Assembly (NCBI GenBank): GCA_028554795.2
Contig: CM068838.1
Coordinates: 92,834,974 to 92,898,973, forward strand
DNA from: Sinohyriopsis cumingii
Lineage: Eukaryota; Mollusca; Bivalvia; Unionida; Unionidae
DNA: 64,000 nt
Direction: 5' to 3'
The position numbers and the translations under genes were made by a program. The notes under the pieces are model-generated. The model saw only the letters and a list, made by a program, of their open reading frames with translations. It was not told the DNA's origin and ran no database searches. This document shows positions 25,800 through 35,530 of this stretch, one piece after another. Numbering within the stretch: the first letter of the stretch is position 1; each line of letters opens with the position of its first letter.

Positions 25800-25850
25800 C
25801 TAGGGACAATGGAAATTGAACATGGGAAATGGATAGAATACAGACAATAG
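25800..25850. repeat. Polinton copy 1 left terminal inverted repeat
   Basis: CTAGGGACAATGGAAATTGA onward is the reverse complement of the right-end segment ending in CCATTGTCCCTAG at 41656, with about two mismatches in 50 bases. Polintons begin with AG; here AGGGACAAT follows the first two bases. Confidence 0.85.
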
Positions 25851-25862
25851 ACAAGAGACAAA

Positions 25863-25901
25863 GGTCCTTTTCAGGGCCACCCATTTCTCTCCAAAAGAGA
25901 T
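25863..25901 (+). promoter_or_regulatory. Histone-type 3' stem-loop module at the left end
   Basis: Stem GGTCCT, loop TTTC, stem AGGGCC (one G-T wobble), flanked by CAAA and ACCCA as in histone mRNAs. A purine-rich CAAAAGAGAT lies 13 bases downstream. It reads on the plus strand, away from the tip and into the element. No gene of this element lies upstream of it, unlike the other modules. Confidence 0.7.
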
Positions 25902-26119
25902 AGTATTTCAATTGCCAACATCAATTAAAACTAAATAAAAACGTTTTTACCCGTATGGTACGTGTGAATGGTTGAGTGTGTGAGTGTAGATTCTTATTCT
26001 AAAAATCAAAACCAAGAGACACTTAACGTTTCATAGACTGTATATTCTGGTACAAATTTTACAATCCAATTCACAACATAACACATTAAAAAGTTCATAG
26101 TCTTCTACTCTGTCTTTGT

Positions 26120-26533
26120 TCACTCTCTCTGTTTTTTAAATTTCTTCACTTTCACAGTTTTTTCCTCCTCTTCATCCTCACTTTCTTCCCTTCTTCTTTT
26201 TTCCTCCTGTTTCTTCACCTGTCTGCTTTCTTCCTCTCCATAACTCCCCTCTTCTTGCTCCTCTTGTTTCTTAGGGCATTCTGAAGACCAATGTCCTTTT
26301 TCTTGACAGTGATAACAGGTATCTTGACTTTTGTTTCTTCTAACCCCTATTTTGCTTTTTTGACGGTCTGGACACTCTGAAGACCAATGCCCTTTCTTCT
26401 TGTAGATATAGCAAGTATCTCGACTTTTATCTCGAAAGGAAGATGAGTAGTCCCACGGCTTGTCTGAAGAAAATTTTCTGATGACCCCTCACAAAGCTAT
26501 GATGAAAAGTTCGATCTGTGTAGGTTCTTCCAT
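26120..26533 (-). CDS. CCHC zinc-knuckle protein at the left end (antisense to PolB)
   Basis: The minus strand encodes two CCHC knuckles, CYIYKKKGHWSSEC and CYHCQEKGHWSSEC, the first with Tyr in place of the second Cys. A long Glu/Lys/Arg-rich helical tail follows, ending at 26120. Two spaced knuckles suggest single-stranded nucleic-acid binding, as in CNBP or Gag-like proteins. It lies between the left terminus and the polymerase, transcribed towards the terminus. The matching part of copy 2 is outside the window. As part of a fossil element it looks broken near its front. Function in the element is unknown. Confidence 0.65.
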
Positions 26534-26667
26534 CGTTCTGCTCAGTTTGAGAGTGAAATGAATAGTGGAAGGCAAGTCACACACCCTTTATATATACGCT
26601 GGTCTGTCATGGATATAAAGTCACCCATGGTGTTTAACATGTAGTCATTTGACATTTTGCAGTCAAG

Positions 26668-29600
26668 ATGAGACGATTGAATCAATTCGAGAAGAAAGAA
26701 GAAGAAGAAAGTAAGAGGCAAAAAACGTGACCTATCGCCTCGTACCATAGCTGAAGTCTTGGCACAAATTCATGCCAGTGATTTTGAAGATGACATGAGT
26801 GAACCAGAATCCAGACACAGAGAGTCTTTATCACATTCGAGAGACGGAAAAGCGCTCCTCTAGAAAATTTAGAACCACAGCTTACACTTACAGGGTGAAG
26901 TTTAAGGATTTCAAGTCCGACGTACCGTTGGAGAAAGCAGAAGGGTTCATCATTGAGATGTGGGATTCTTTGCTCACCACACTAAAGCGACAATGTCAAG
27001 CCAAAGAAGACGATCGCTTAAGACTTTCCACACAACACGACGGCTTGAAAACCCTTGTTTGGATCGAGTTTAGCGGCCTCGCAGAATTGACCCCTTCCAA
27101 AGTCATGGACAAGATTTAACACGTGGAACAATCCAATGACCAGTTTGACATCACCGATGGAAAAACCATACTGTTCATGACCCACGTCTCTCCTCCTCAA
27201 GGGACCAGACAACGCAAAAAGGTGTTATTGGTGAATGATCTTCGCAGCACCAAAAAGAGTCTCGTCCAAATTAACAACCCTCAAGACCAGATGTGTTTAG
27301 TCCGTGCTATCGTGGTGGGACGAACGTATGCCAGCAAGAACGACACGGTAGAATGGAAAAGAGCCTGGAAAACTATTCAAAAATCGGACCGAGCCAAACA
27401 ACGAAATGAAGCAGAACTCCTGTTACAACTATACCGAACATGGTACCGAACGTCCTAAAGTTAATTTGAATGGAGCCAAAATCATTTCCATGCAAGTGGG
27501 ACAAGTGCAGTTTAAAGATTCGATGAGTTACTTGGCCATGCCTTTGAGTCGAATGCCTAAAACGTTTGGAATGACAGAAATGGCTAAAGGGTACTTTCCT
27601 CACTTTTTCAATACAGAAGCCAATCAACATGCTGTCCTACCCCATTTGCCTGAGGCTCAGGACTACGACCCCGACAACATGCGTACCGAACAACGAGAAG
27701 CTTTCTACGCATAGTACCAGACCCATGCCTCTGACCCTTTCGACTTTCAGGAAGAAATGTTAAAGTATTGTCGTTCCGACGTAGACATTGTACGGCGTTG
27801 CTGTGGAAAATTTCGAGAACTGTTCATGGAACACGGAGGGGTGGATCCTTTGAAAGAAGCTTGCACCATTGCCAAAGCGTGTTCCTTAGTGTACCGGCAA
27901 CGTTTCATTCCTGAAAACACCCTGACTGTCATCAGCCCTCAAACGACCTACTATGTCAAACGTCAATACTCGGTCAAAACCCTACGTTGGTTACATTACT
28001 TGTACGACAAGGAAGACAAATGGATTCAGCATGCCCGCAACGGAGGGGGCGAAAAGACCATCGGAACGCATTCGGTGGATGGCTGGGACTTAGAAAACCC
28101 AAGATCGTGTACGAGTTTAACGGTTGCTTATTTCACGAGTGTCCTGTCTGCTACCCTTATCGTAACACTAAAAATCAGTTTTTACAACGAACCATGGAAG
28201 ACTTGTACCAGGACACTTGTCAGCAACGCCTAAAGTTAGAACAGCAAGGATACCAAGTGGTGGAAATGTGGGAACACGAGTACGATCACCGTTTGAAAAT
28301 CGATCCCGAGTTTAAACGTATCGTGGAAAGTTACCAGTGGGTGGACCCCCTGAACCCGAGGGATAGTTTGTACGGAGGAAGGACTAATGCCACCTGTTTG
28401 CTGTACCAAGCCGACGAAGAGAAAGGAAAAGAAATCAAATACTTGGACGTGTGTTCCCTGTATCCTTACGTGTGCAAATATTGTCGCTTTCCTGCAGGGC
28501 ACCCGCAATTGCTAACGGAACACATCGACCTGAACCACATTCGACAATACGAAGGTTTGATCAAGTGCAAAGTCTTGCCTCCTACGGACTTGTACCATCC
28601 CGTGTTACCTCACCATTGTCAAGGCAAGCTGATGTTTCCCTTGTGCCGTACATGTGCCGAAACGTGCAACCAAGACCAACCTTGTCAGCAAAGCCAGGAA
28701 GAACGCGCCTTGATGGGGACGTGAGTTAGCGTGGAATTGCTCAAAGCTCTGGACATGGGATACCAATTGTTAGAAGTGTACGAAATTTGCCACTTTCCCA
28801 AGACACAACAATACCACAAGGGTGACCCTACTCAGAAAGGCATTTTCGCCGACTACGTGGATGCCTTTTTAAAACTGAAGCAAGAGGCCATTGGCTATCC
28901 TCCCTGGTGTCACACTCCGGAAGACCAAAACAAATTCAAAGACAAATACTGGGAGCAGGAAGGCATCACTTTAGACCACATCGAGAAAAACGAAGGCAGG
29001 CGATCGTTTGCCAAAGTGATGTTAAATTGCTTGTCGGGCAAAATGGCACAACGACCCTGTTTACCCAAGACGGAGTATTTGGCAGAACCTTCCCGCTACG
29101 TCCAGATGATTCACGACAAAACCAAATACATGAAACACGTGGACGTCGTTCGTGAGGATTTGATCTTGGTCAATTACGAAGAAGATCTGGACTTTGTAGA
29201 AGCCGACGAATTTGGAAATGTCATCATTGCGGCTTACGTGACAGCTCATGCTCGCTTAAAATTGTACGAAGCTTTAGAACTGTTAGAAGAACGCGTCCTG
29301 TACTTTGACACGGACAGTTGCATTTACATCCATCACCCGATTCAACAGCACCCTGACATCGAAGGAGACCGTTTAGGAGCCTGGACAGACGAACACCCCG
29401 ACGAGAAAATTTTAAGTTTCGCTAGTGGCGGTCCTAAATATTATGGCTACGAATACCGGGACAAACAAGGAGAAGTGCACACGGAGTGTAAAGTTAACGG
29501 ATTGACTCCGAATTATCGTACCTGTCGAGTGGTGAACTTTGGAGTATTGAAAGAAGCCTTGTATTCTGTAGAGGATGAAAACTTTAAAGTGACCACCCGT

Positions 29601-29774
29601 GAACTGAACAAGATTGTACGTTTACCCACTCACCAAATCGTCAGTCGGCCTCTGGAAAAAGTCTATCAGATCGTGTACCAGAAGCGAGTGCGTCTTCCCA
29701 ATCACTTTACTTTGCCGTATGGACATGTCGGCATTGGTCTGTATATAAAAAGGGACACTGTCCAAGATCAATAG
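26668..29774 (+). CDS. Polinton protein-primed family-B DNA polymerase, copy 1
   Basis: Replicates the element from protein-primed ends. Recognisable order: charged N-terminus; exonuclease region with a GYFPHFFNTEANQ block near 27590; the LLKYCRSDVDI-type block with YCRSDVDIVRRCC near 27768; the palm motif A LDVCSLYPYVCKYCRFPAGH near 28445; a Cys-rich insert (CRTCAETCNQ) near 28650; motif B KVMLNCLSGKM near 29015; motif C YFDTDSCIYI near 29301. These are the Polinton-type pPolB hallmarks, with the catalytic Asp residues of A and C present. It lies first on the plus strand and is followed at 29742 by a TATA box for the next gene. It is broken, with about five or more interruptions. Confidence 0.93.
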
Positions 29775-29806
29775 TTCATTGTGACTACCAAGACCAAGCG
29801 AACAAG
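29742..29806 (+). promoter_or_regulatory. TATA promoter and leader of the BIR gene, copy 1
   Basis: TATATAAAAAGG at 29742-29753 lies inside the 3' end of the polymerase gene. The leader after it (AGTTCATTGTGACTACCAAG, then ACCAAGCGAACAAG and ATG) is conserved base for base in copy 2. Confidence 0.75.
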
Positions 29807-30457
29807 ATGAATACTTTCAGAGAAACACAAAACAAGTTCAGACAGGAACAATTCAAGTTTGGAGACTCTGAAGTGGAATGCAATGCAGAGCCTTGCGATG
29901 TGAGCGATACTGTACGTTGTGACCTCAGTGATGCAGTAAATCATCATGGGAACTTTGTTCTAACTACTACTACTACCATAACCCCTATCATGGAAAGTGA
30001 TGTTGTACGTGTCAAACCTGATGGATGCGAAAGCGATGCTGCTCTTTATCGTGGACACATTACTGGGTTTCATGGTAAATGTGGATGTCAACCTTCACGT
30101 CTACCACCCTACTGATGTCATACAGCCCTGAGCAAACTCCTGTCGATGTCACCTTGTCCTCATCGAAATGAACCTGTGAAAGACGAATATTCGTTCCGTG
30201 TGCGTTTGTCTGAATACTGCAACTTTGAAAATCGTTTTCAATCGTTCAAAGGAAAATGGCCTAAGTATTTGGGAGGACCAACCCCTGAAGAATTAGCCAG
30301 AGCCGGATTGTTCTACTTGGGCGAAGGGGATAAGGTCAAGTGCTTCAGTTGCGGTGTGTCACTTCACCACTGGGAACCAGAAGATTCGGCCTACGTTGAA
30401 CATGCTCGATGGTCTCCCAGTTGTCACTATTTACCTTTAGTAGGACGATATCAGTAA
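29807..30457 (+). CDS. Cys-rich BIR-domain (IAP-like) protein, copy 1
   Basis: The C-terminal half (30146-30457) is a BIR domain: YCNFENRFQSFKGKWPKYLG, then ARAGLFYLGEGDKVKCFSC, then GVSLHHWEPEDSAYVEHARW with SPSC. The zinc ligands Cys-x2-Cys...His-x6-Cys and the conserved Gly/Asp are visible. BIR proteins of the IAP family block caspases or modulate NF-kB signalling; viral versions protect the host cell from apoptosis. No RING is present. The N-terminal half contains Cys and acidic residues and ends CGCQPSRLPPY. A broken copy. The complete Cys-rich front is seen better in copy 2. Confidence 0.85.
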
Positions 30458-30464
30458 TCCCTGA

Positions 30465-30955
30465 ATGGATACTTTACAAGAGAACATTCGTGGTTTGCCT
30501 GTGGAGTTGAGAGAACGCATTTACCGAGAACTGGTCAAAATACAAGTGAAACGTAAAGAACAATTGCATCCGTTACGTCACCAGTGTTTGAACCACTGGT
30601 ACCTGAATGCTATAAAAGAACTGATTCGCAAGAAATTGTTCCAGTGGTCAGACATTGTTCAACACTTTGAGGTCGCAAATGATCGACATGTTCATAATTT
30701 TGGTTACTTCGAGGTTCACCTAGTGTAACGAATTGAGGAAGAAGAGTTAAAGGATTACCAACATATTTTACGTAGAATCTACTTAGTGGAAGAGGAAACT
30801 TCTAAACGAACTCTGAACTGTAGGTTACAGTATGCAACATTTAAATTTCCTACTGGAGTAAAATCATCTCTGGCTAGAAAGTACATTTATTGCATTCGGA
30901 AAAAAGAGAATATAAAAACAGGCTGCCATGCCACAGCTTATATCACAAGTGATTG
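30465..30955 (+). CDS. Unknown LPxEL helical protein, copy 1
   Basis: Begins MDTLQENIRGLPVELRERIY and continues with basic helices (LNHWYLNAIKELIRKKLFQW, SDIVQHFEV) and a KDYQHILRRIYL segment. The LP-x-EL-x-x-x-IY start recalls F-box-like or small helical adaptor openings, but the match is too short to assign. It follows the BIR gene directly and overlaps the start of the next gene. A related sequence occurs twice in copy 2. Broken here. I do not recognise the family. Confidence 0.6.
30911..30918 (+). promoter_or_regulatory. TATA box
   Basis: TATAAAAA, conserved in copy 2 near 60075-60082, just before the MPQLISQ gene. Confidence 0.55.
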
Positions 30956-31146
30956 AACAGATTCCGTGGAAGGAACTCAATGACAGTATTCAAACCGTGG
31001 AAGATTACCAACACTTAGTACGACAACTGTATCCACTGAATTTGGGTCGACGCACAGTGTGTGTCTTGGTGACTTGTTTTCTAGGATTTCATTTACCAAC
31101 CGATTCCTTGTGGACTCTTTACGAACAGTACTTACCACCCAATTAA
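30928..31146 (+). CDS. Unknown small helical protein, copy 1
   Basis: About 72 residues: MPQLISQVIEQIPWKELNDS, then VEDYQHLVRQLYPLNLGRR and CFLGFHLPTDSLWTLYEQYL. Predicted all-helical. The alternation of hydrophobic blocks would suit a small death-fold or helical-bundle protein, which would fit beside a BIR gene, but this is speculation. Conserved in copy 2 at 59836-60067. It overlaps the gene before it by 28 bases and sits just ahead of the membrane-protein gene. Confidence 0.55.
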   Translation: MPQLISQVIEQIPWKELNDSIQTVEDYQHLVRQLYPLNLGRRTVCVLVTCFLGFHLPTDSLWTLYEQYLPPN

Positions 31147-31148
31147 AC

Positions 31149-31685
31149 ATGAAAGTGGTGCCTTTAATTGTTCACGAGAGACTCAATTTACTCAAAGCCT
31201 TGCGTTTTCATCTGGATACTTCTCGACCTCTACGGGAAAAAAAGATACGTCAACTTTTAGCTACCGAAGACGTGTATGACGACGTGTGTGTAGCTTGTGA
31301 CTTACACCCCCATTGGACAGATGTACGTGACTGGAAAAAATGGGGTTTTGAGGCTTGCACCCAAGAAGTGGCACCAAATAGTCCACGAGAGAGTTGTGAT
31401 CCTTCCTTCCAATGTCCAAAGAAAAAAGTCACTTTTCAACCTGTGTTAGTGACAGTACTAGAAGAACCAGTCACCCAGAACAGGACTGTCATGGACATTA
31501 ATGAAAAACCCTTTCGGGAGGACACTTGTGTGACCTTACCCCCTATAGAACTGGTCAGAACATTACCCAAAACATGTTGTACAGAAACTTGTTTCTATTC
31601 CATTTTGATCATTTTAATGTGCATTTTATCGTTGTACTTAAGACTTTGGCTTTTATTTATTTTTGTCTTTCGTGTTTATTTTTAA
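31149..31685 (+). CDS. C-terminally anchored membrane protein, copy 1
   Basis: Starts MKVVPLIVHERLNLLKALRF. A middle part has DVYDDVCVACDLHPHW and a Lys/Pro stretch (CPKKKVTFQPVLVTV). It ends in CCTETCFYSILIILMCILSL and a further hydrophobic run to FRVYF, i.e. one or two membrane spans at the very C-terminus. This suggests a tail-anchored protein, possibly of the virion or an ER/mitochondrial membrane. A short DVYDDVCVACD motif could bind metal. AATAAA follows at 31692. Conserved in copy 2. No family recognised. Confidence 0.6.
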   Translation: MKVVPLIVHERLNLLKALRFHLDTSRPLREKKIRQLLATEDVYDDVCVACDLHPHWTDVRDWKKWGFEACTQEVAPNSPRESCDPSFQCPKKKVTFQPVLVTVLEEPVTQNRTVMDINEKPFREDTCVTLPPIELVRTLPKTCCTETCFYSILIILMCILSLYLRLWLLFIFVFRVYF

Positions 31686-31691
31686 AACATC

Positions 31692-31721
31692 AATAAACGT
31701 GTGCTGATAAAAGTATAAAAA
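31692..31721 (+). promoter_or_regulatory. Poly(A) signal and TATA box back to back
   Basis: AATAAA at 31692-31697 ends the membrane-protein gene and TATAAAAA at 31714-31721 starts the ATPase gene. Both are kept in copy 2 (59323-59328 and 59298-59305). The use of AATAAA here contrasts with the histone-type ends of genes A-C. Confidence 0.75.
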
Positions 31722-31767
31722 CTCTTGTCTTGTCTGTTTTCGTGTCACAAGTGACATTCCTGACACT

Positions 31768-32070
31768 ATGGCTACCTATGCTGTCTCTTTTCCCTCTTCC
31801 TCCACTTTCAAAGTCATCGACGAACACTTAGATCGTGCCAGTTGGGAGGCTTTATATCTTCGCCATCTCTTTAACATGCTCATTGCTGGACCTAGCGGTT
31901 CAGGCAAAACCGAATTTGTCAAACGTTTGATCGAACATAAACATCATTTGATCCATCGTCCACCTCAACGCATCGTGTGGTGTTACAAAGAGTGGTAATC
32001 GGTGTAGAGCCTTTTGCGAGAAAGTCAAGGCGATTCCATTGTGTTTGTGGAAGGCATTCCTAACGAAAAA
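31768..32070 (+). CDS. Packaging ATPase fragment, copy 1
   Basis: Only the front of the FtsK/HerA (A32-like) packaging ATPase is recognisable, including the Walker A segment MLIAGPSGSGKTEFVKRLIE near 31878. In intact elements this enzyme pumps DNA into capsids. Copy 2 carries the fuller version. Broken. Confidence 0.85.
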
Positions 32071-32461
32071 TAAAAGCCCACAAAAAACTAGTCGCAAGAG
32101 AGGCACTTCAACCAGAACGCAACCTTACATTCGCAAACCACAGGCTGCAACGACGGTGACTGCGTCTCCGGTATCCTCAGGTTCATCCACTTCTCCGTCG
32201 ATGGCCGCATGGAGACCCGTGTCTCCAAGAACTTCTCCAGTGGCGGGACCCTCCTTTTTAGTGACAGTGGCAGATACTCACAAAGTACCTGCTCCCAAAA
32301 TCAAAGTCCAAGAGAGATCGGGCATGTTACAGAGTTTACTGGATTTGTCCAAGCAAGAACTGGCTCGATGTAGTCCGTTGCGAACCCCTGCACGACGTAT
32401 GTTGCCTGTCCTCAAGCTGATACGACGTAAAGACAATCAGTGCCGACGCATTTCAGTATAA
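32039..32461 (+). CDS. Basic core-like protein, C-terminal part, copy 1
   Basis: Reads KSPQKTSRKRGTSTRTQPYI, then a Ser/Pro-rich middle, then KVQERSGMLQSLLDLSKQEL and a basic end (RRMLPVLKLIRRKDNQCRR). Arg/Lys/Ser/Pro-rich composition suits a DNA-condensing virion protein like adenoviral core proteins. Homologous to 57473-58117 in copy 2, with the front missing. Confidence 0.6.
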   Translation: MCLWKAFLTKNKSPQKTSRKRGTSTRTQPYIRKPQAATTVTASPVSSGSSTSPSMAAWRPVSPRTSPVAGPSFLVTVADTHKVPAPKIKVQERSGMLQSLLDLSKQELARCSPLRTPARRMLPVLKLIRRKDNQCRRISV

Positions 32462-32465
32462 AAAA
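32457..32465 (+). promoter_or_regulatory. TATA box
   Basis: TATAAAAAA immediately at the end of the basic protein gene, conserved in copy 2 (57469-57477). It precedes the pX-like gene. Confidence 0.6.
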
Positions 32466-32776
32466 GGCCTGCGACAAAAGTAAGGGTATCAGTAAACTCC
32501 CAAAATATGTCAAAGAAGTGCACGCCGTCACTAGCGTTATTCTCCTTTCCGACAAAGCGCTTAACCAAGCGTCAACGTTACCCTAAGAAAAGATACAGTC
32601 GTTGAAAGAAAAAGAGGAGTCACCAAAGGGGAGGATTCCTTGGCGATTTTGGAAAAAACATTGTCACCTTTATGACAAAGGGATAGTCCAAAGAAAAAAA
32701 TAGATAAAAGGACGTGTGCTAAGTCATCGACGTTAGTGTATTTTTGGTGAATGTCCCGGAACCAACAAGCAAAGAT

Positions 32777-33010
32777 GTCACCCCCCAGAAAACATTCCTC
32801 TTCTAATCCCAAAGGAAAGAAAAGGAAAAGACTGCCTCCAAAGAAGTCATCGATACCGTGTGAGAATGTTGTTTGAACGTCTTGAAAGGTACGATCCCTT
32901 TGTCCAAACACCAGAAACAATGCTTAGGCAAACATCGTCACGTTCTTCGCCAAATGGTTCAAAAGAAAATCCCATTCGCCAAAAGCTCAGCACCACCACT
33001 ACTACTGCTA
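32777..33010 (+). CDS. pX-like basic virion protein relic, copy 1
   Basis: Starts SPPRKHSSSNPKGKKRKRL and contains MNVLKGTIPLSKHQKQCLGK and HRHVLRQMVQKKIP. The same block in copy 2 continues into a Gly/Leu-rich hydrophobic end. This gene recurs in many Polintons and resembles adenoviral pX/mu in being small and basic with a hydrophobic tail. Broken. Confidence 0.6.
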
Positions 33011-33305
33011 GTGACCAAGACAAAAAAGGAGAAGAAGAAAGGTTTCAAACTCCACCAGAAAAAGTACGCAAGTTAACAACACCACCTACCTCAAGTATTG
33101 GATGGATTATAAAGATGATGACCACCCCTTCTTCATCAGAAGTGAAAAAGAAGGTGAAAACAGAAGTGAAACAAGCACCGATATCCCCTATTCAGACATT
33201 CTCCTCCTCGACACCTATCGCTGGTCGCACACGCAAAGCATTACAAACCAAGACAATACCACACGAGAAAAAGAGTAGCATCATCAAAGAGTGGGTGCCT
33301 TACTA
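32990..33305 (+). CDS. Conserved Polinton Pro/Lys-rich protein, copy 1 remnant
   Basis: C-terminal part of the gene seen whole at 56277-56970 in copy 2. It is rich in Pro, Thr and Lys (SSEVKKKVKTEVKQAPISPI) and ends STPIAGRTRKALQTK...IIKEWVPY, closely matching copy 2. Low-complexity linker; role unknown. It lies directly before the integrase. Confidence 0.6.
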
Positions 33306-33317
33306 ACAATAACAAAA

Positions 33318-34366
33318 ATGGAAAAGGTGTTAGCCAGCATTTACTACGATCCATCCCATCCTGCAGGTTACGGAGGAGTTCAAAAATTGTATCGTGCTGC
33401 CAAAACTCGACTGAAAAGTCTCCGTTTACCTCAAGTGCAACGATGGTTACAAGAACAAGCTACCTACACTTTACACAAACCCATTTGACGCAAGTTTGCC
33501 AGAAGTCGCACCCGAGTGGAAGGCATCGATCATCAATGGCAAGCCGATTTAGCCGATGTCTCTCATTTGGCCAGCTACAATCGTGCCCTTGACTTCCAAA
33601 TCGAGCAGCGAGTTAGTGCGAGCCCTGCAACGAGTGTTGAAACAAAGCGGTCGTCACCCTCTTCGATGGCAAACGGACAAAGGCACCGAATTTCTGAACC
33701 AAGCTTTCCAAAAAGAATTAAAGAAACGTGACATTCATTTTTTTACCACCGAGAATCCCGAAACCAAAGCCAGCATCGTGGAACGTTTTCAACGCACTTT
33801 GAAAGAACGCATGTGGAAATATTTTACGCATCACCACACTCTGAAGTACATCGACATCTTACTGCACCTGGTGCAAACGTACAACCAATCTTACCATCGA
33901 AGCATCGGACGTGCCCCGCAAGAAGTGACTCCCGAGAACGAAGTGTTGGTGTTTGAGCGTCTGTTTGGTACGTCCCCGACGAGGGCTGTCCCCAAGAAAA
34001 GTGGAGAGTTGACCGTAGGAGATTGGGTGCGCATTGGCAAAACGAAACGCACTTTCGACAAAGGTTACTACCTAACTGGACGACCGAATTGTTTCGTGTC
34101 ACTGGACGAGTGCATGGCCGTCATCCTGTCGTCTTTAAATTGGAAGACATGAACGGAGAAATGTTAAAAGGAACGTTTTTTTTGCCTGAGTTACAACGTG
34201 TCACCAAAAAAGACGACGTGTACGACATCGAAAGCATTCTCGAACGCAGAATCCGTAAAGTAGGCAAACGACGTGTCAAAGAAGTCAAAGTACGTTGGAA
34301 AGGATATAAACCCAGTTTTGATTCTTGGATCGACGCTTCGCAAGTCATCGACTATAAAAAAGAAGT
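33318..34366 (+). CDS. Polinton retroviral-type integrase with chromodomain, copy 1
   Basis: Inserts the element into chromosomes. Order: N-terminal KVLASIYYDPSHPAGYGGVQ with a PQVQRWLQEQATYTLHKP helix region; DDE core with HQWQADLADV (first D), RWQTDKGTEFLNQAF (second D) and NPETKASIVERFQRTLKERM (E); then NQSYHRSIGRAPQEV and GDWVRIGKTKRTFDKGY (SH3-like); then a C-terminal chromodomain YDIESILERRIRKVGKRRVK with VRWKGYKPSFDSWIDASQVI. Aromatic residues of the chromodomain cage are partly visible (Y, W, W), suggesting methyl-histone targeting. Broken with a few interruptions. Confidence 0.92.
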
Positions 34367-34373
34367 GACCATC

Positions 34374-34571
34374 ATGCCCTTTCACACAGACTCAGCTAGT
34401 GCTACCACTTCTCCTTCACCCAGTTCTTCTCTGCAAGATTTACAAAAGCAACTCTTGTGGGTGTGGTGTGGAGAACGTGTGCCTAAAACGCAAATCGTCT
34501 TTTTCTGTCAGTCGCCACTCCAACAACAAAAATCCTATTTTGGGCGGAGACACTCCTCTGACTTCCAGTAA
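34374..34571 (+). CDS. Two-pass membrane protein relic, copy 1
   Basis: Reads MPFHTDSASATTSPSPSSSL, then QKQLLWVWCGERVPKTQIVF; the membrane region seen in copy 2 is absent here. It starts right after the integrase. Copy 2 holds the form with both membrane segments. Broken. Confidence 0.55.
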   Translation: MPFHTDSASATTSPSPSSSLQDLQKQLLWVWCGERVPKTQIVFFCQSPLQQQKSYFGRRHSSDFQ

Positions 34572-34593
34572 CCCCTCGGACAGCCACAGAATT

Positions 34594-35517
34594 ATGAGCT
34601 ACCATAAACAATTTTACTTAACCTTACCCAGTGACAGTTCCATGGAGGTGTTTCCCAAAAACACTTTGTGCTGTTACAAGGCCAAATTACTTCCAGCCAT
34701 CCAATTAGATCACGAAGCCCATCGGGAAGTGGCTTTGGTAGAAATCATTCACCCGACCGAAGTCCTCAATGTCCTTCCCAATCAAAACTTTTTTTCAGTG
34801 GAAGTTCATGACGAGCAAATGCAACAGTACTTGAATACCCATGTAAAATATGATAAGAAAACACATAACTCAGAAACTCAAAAGGCGACCTATCACTTGA
34901 TCATTCCCCCAGGCTATTATTTTAGTGGTCAACATTTGGTGAGCACCATTGCGTCCAGGTTTAATGTCGTGCTTCTTAAAGCGTTGGAGAGTGTCAGAAA
35001 AAGTGTCATCCTTGAGTACCATAAAGCACCTCGTCGCCTCCTGATGAAATTTACTGGGTGAACAAAAGTGTTGTCTATTTTATTTTGTCCTGACTTGTTT
35101 GACATGTTGGATGGGGACATGGAGATGAGGATGAAAATGATCAAGAAAAACGAATTACCAGTCATTTCCGACAATGATTCTTTTGCCAAGTTCTTTCGTT
35201 CCCCGGTAGAATTGAACCATGGACTGATTTTGATTTTTGTGTACTCTGATGTGGTGGAGAATAACGTGGTGGGACACACCTCGGTACCGTTACTGCGTGT
35301 CATTCCTTTCAAAGTGAATTCTGCCACGGTCGCTGACGAGGAAGGTGGAAACACTTATCACGTACACCGCGAATTTGTACATCCTTACTATTTGCCCGTC
35401 AGCAAGTCTTATTTGGACACTGTCAAAATTGCTATAAAAGGAGATCTGGGACAAAAATATTTCATTCACCAAAGGGAAAGTCACGGTGAAACGCCATTTT
35501 CTAAAATGGTTTTCTAA
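34594..35517 (+). CDS. Penton-like minor capsid protein, copy 1
   Basis: Begins MSYHKQFYLTLPSDSSMEVF with PKNTLCCYKAKLLPAIQLD, then EVALVEIIHPTEVLNVLPNQ. This is the opening typical of Polinton minor capsid (single jelly-roll, penton base-like) proteins. Later blocks: IIPPGYYFSGQHLVSTIASR and HREFVHPYYLPVSKSYLDTV. It would fill the five-fold vertices of the capsid. Copy 2 has the same protein as one run of 309 residues. Broken here. Confidence 0.85.
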
Positions 35518-35530
35518 CGATTCGTAAGTC

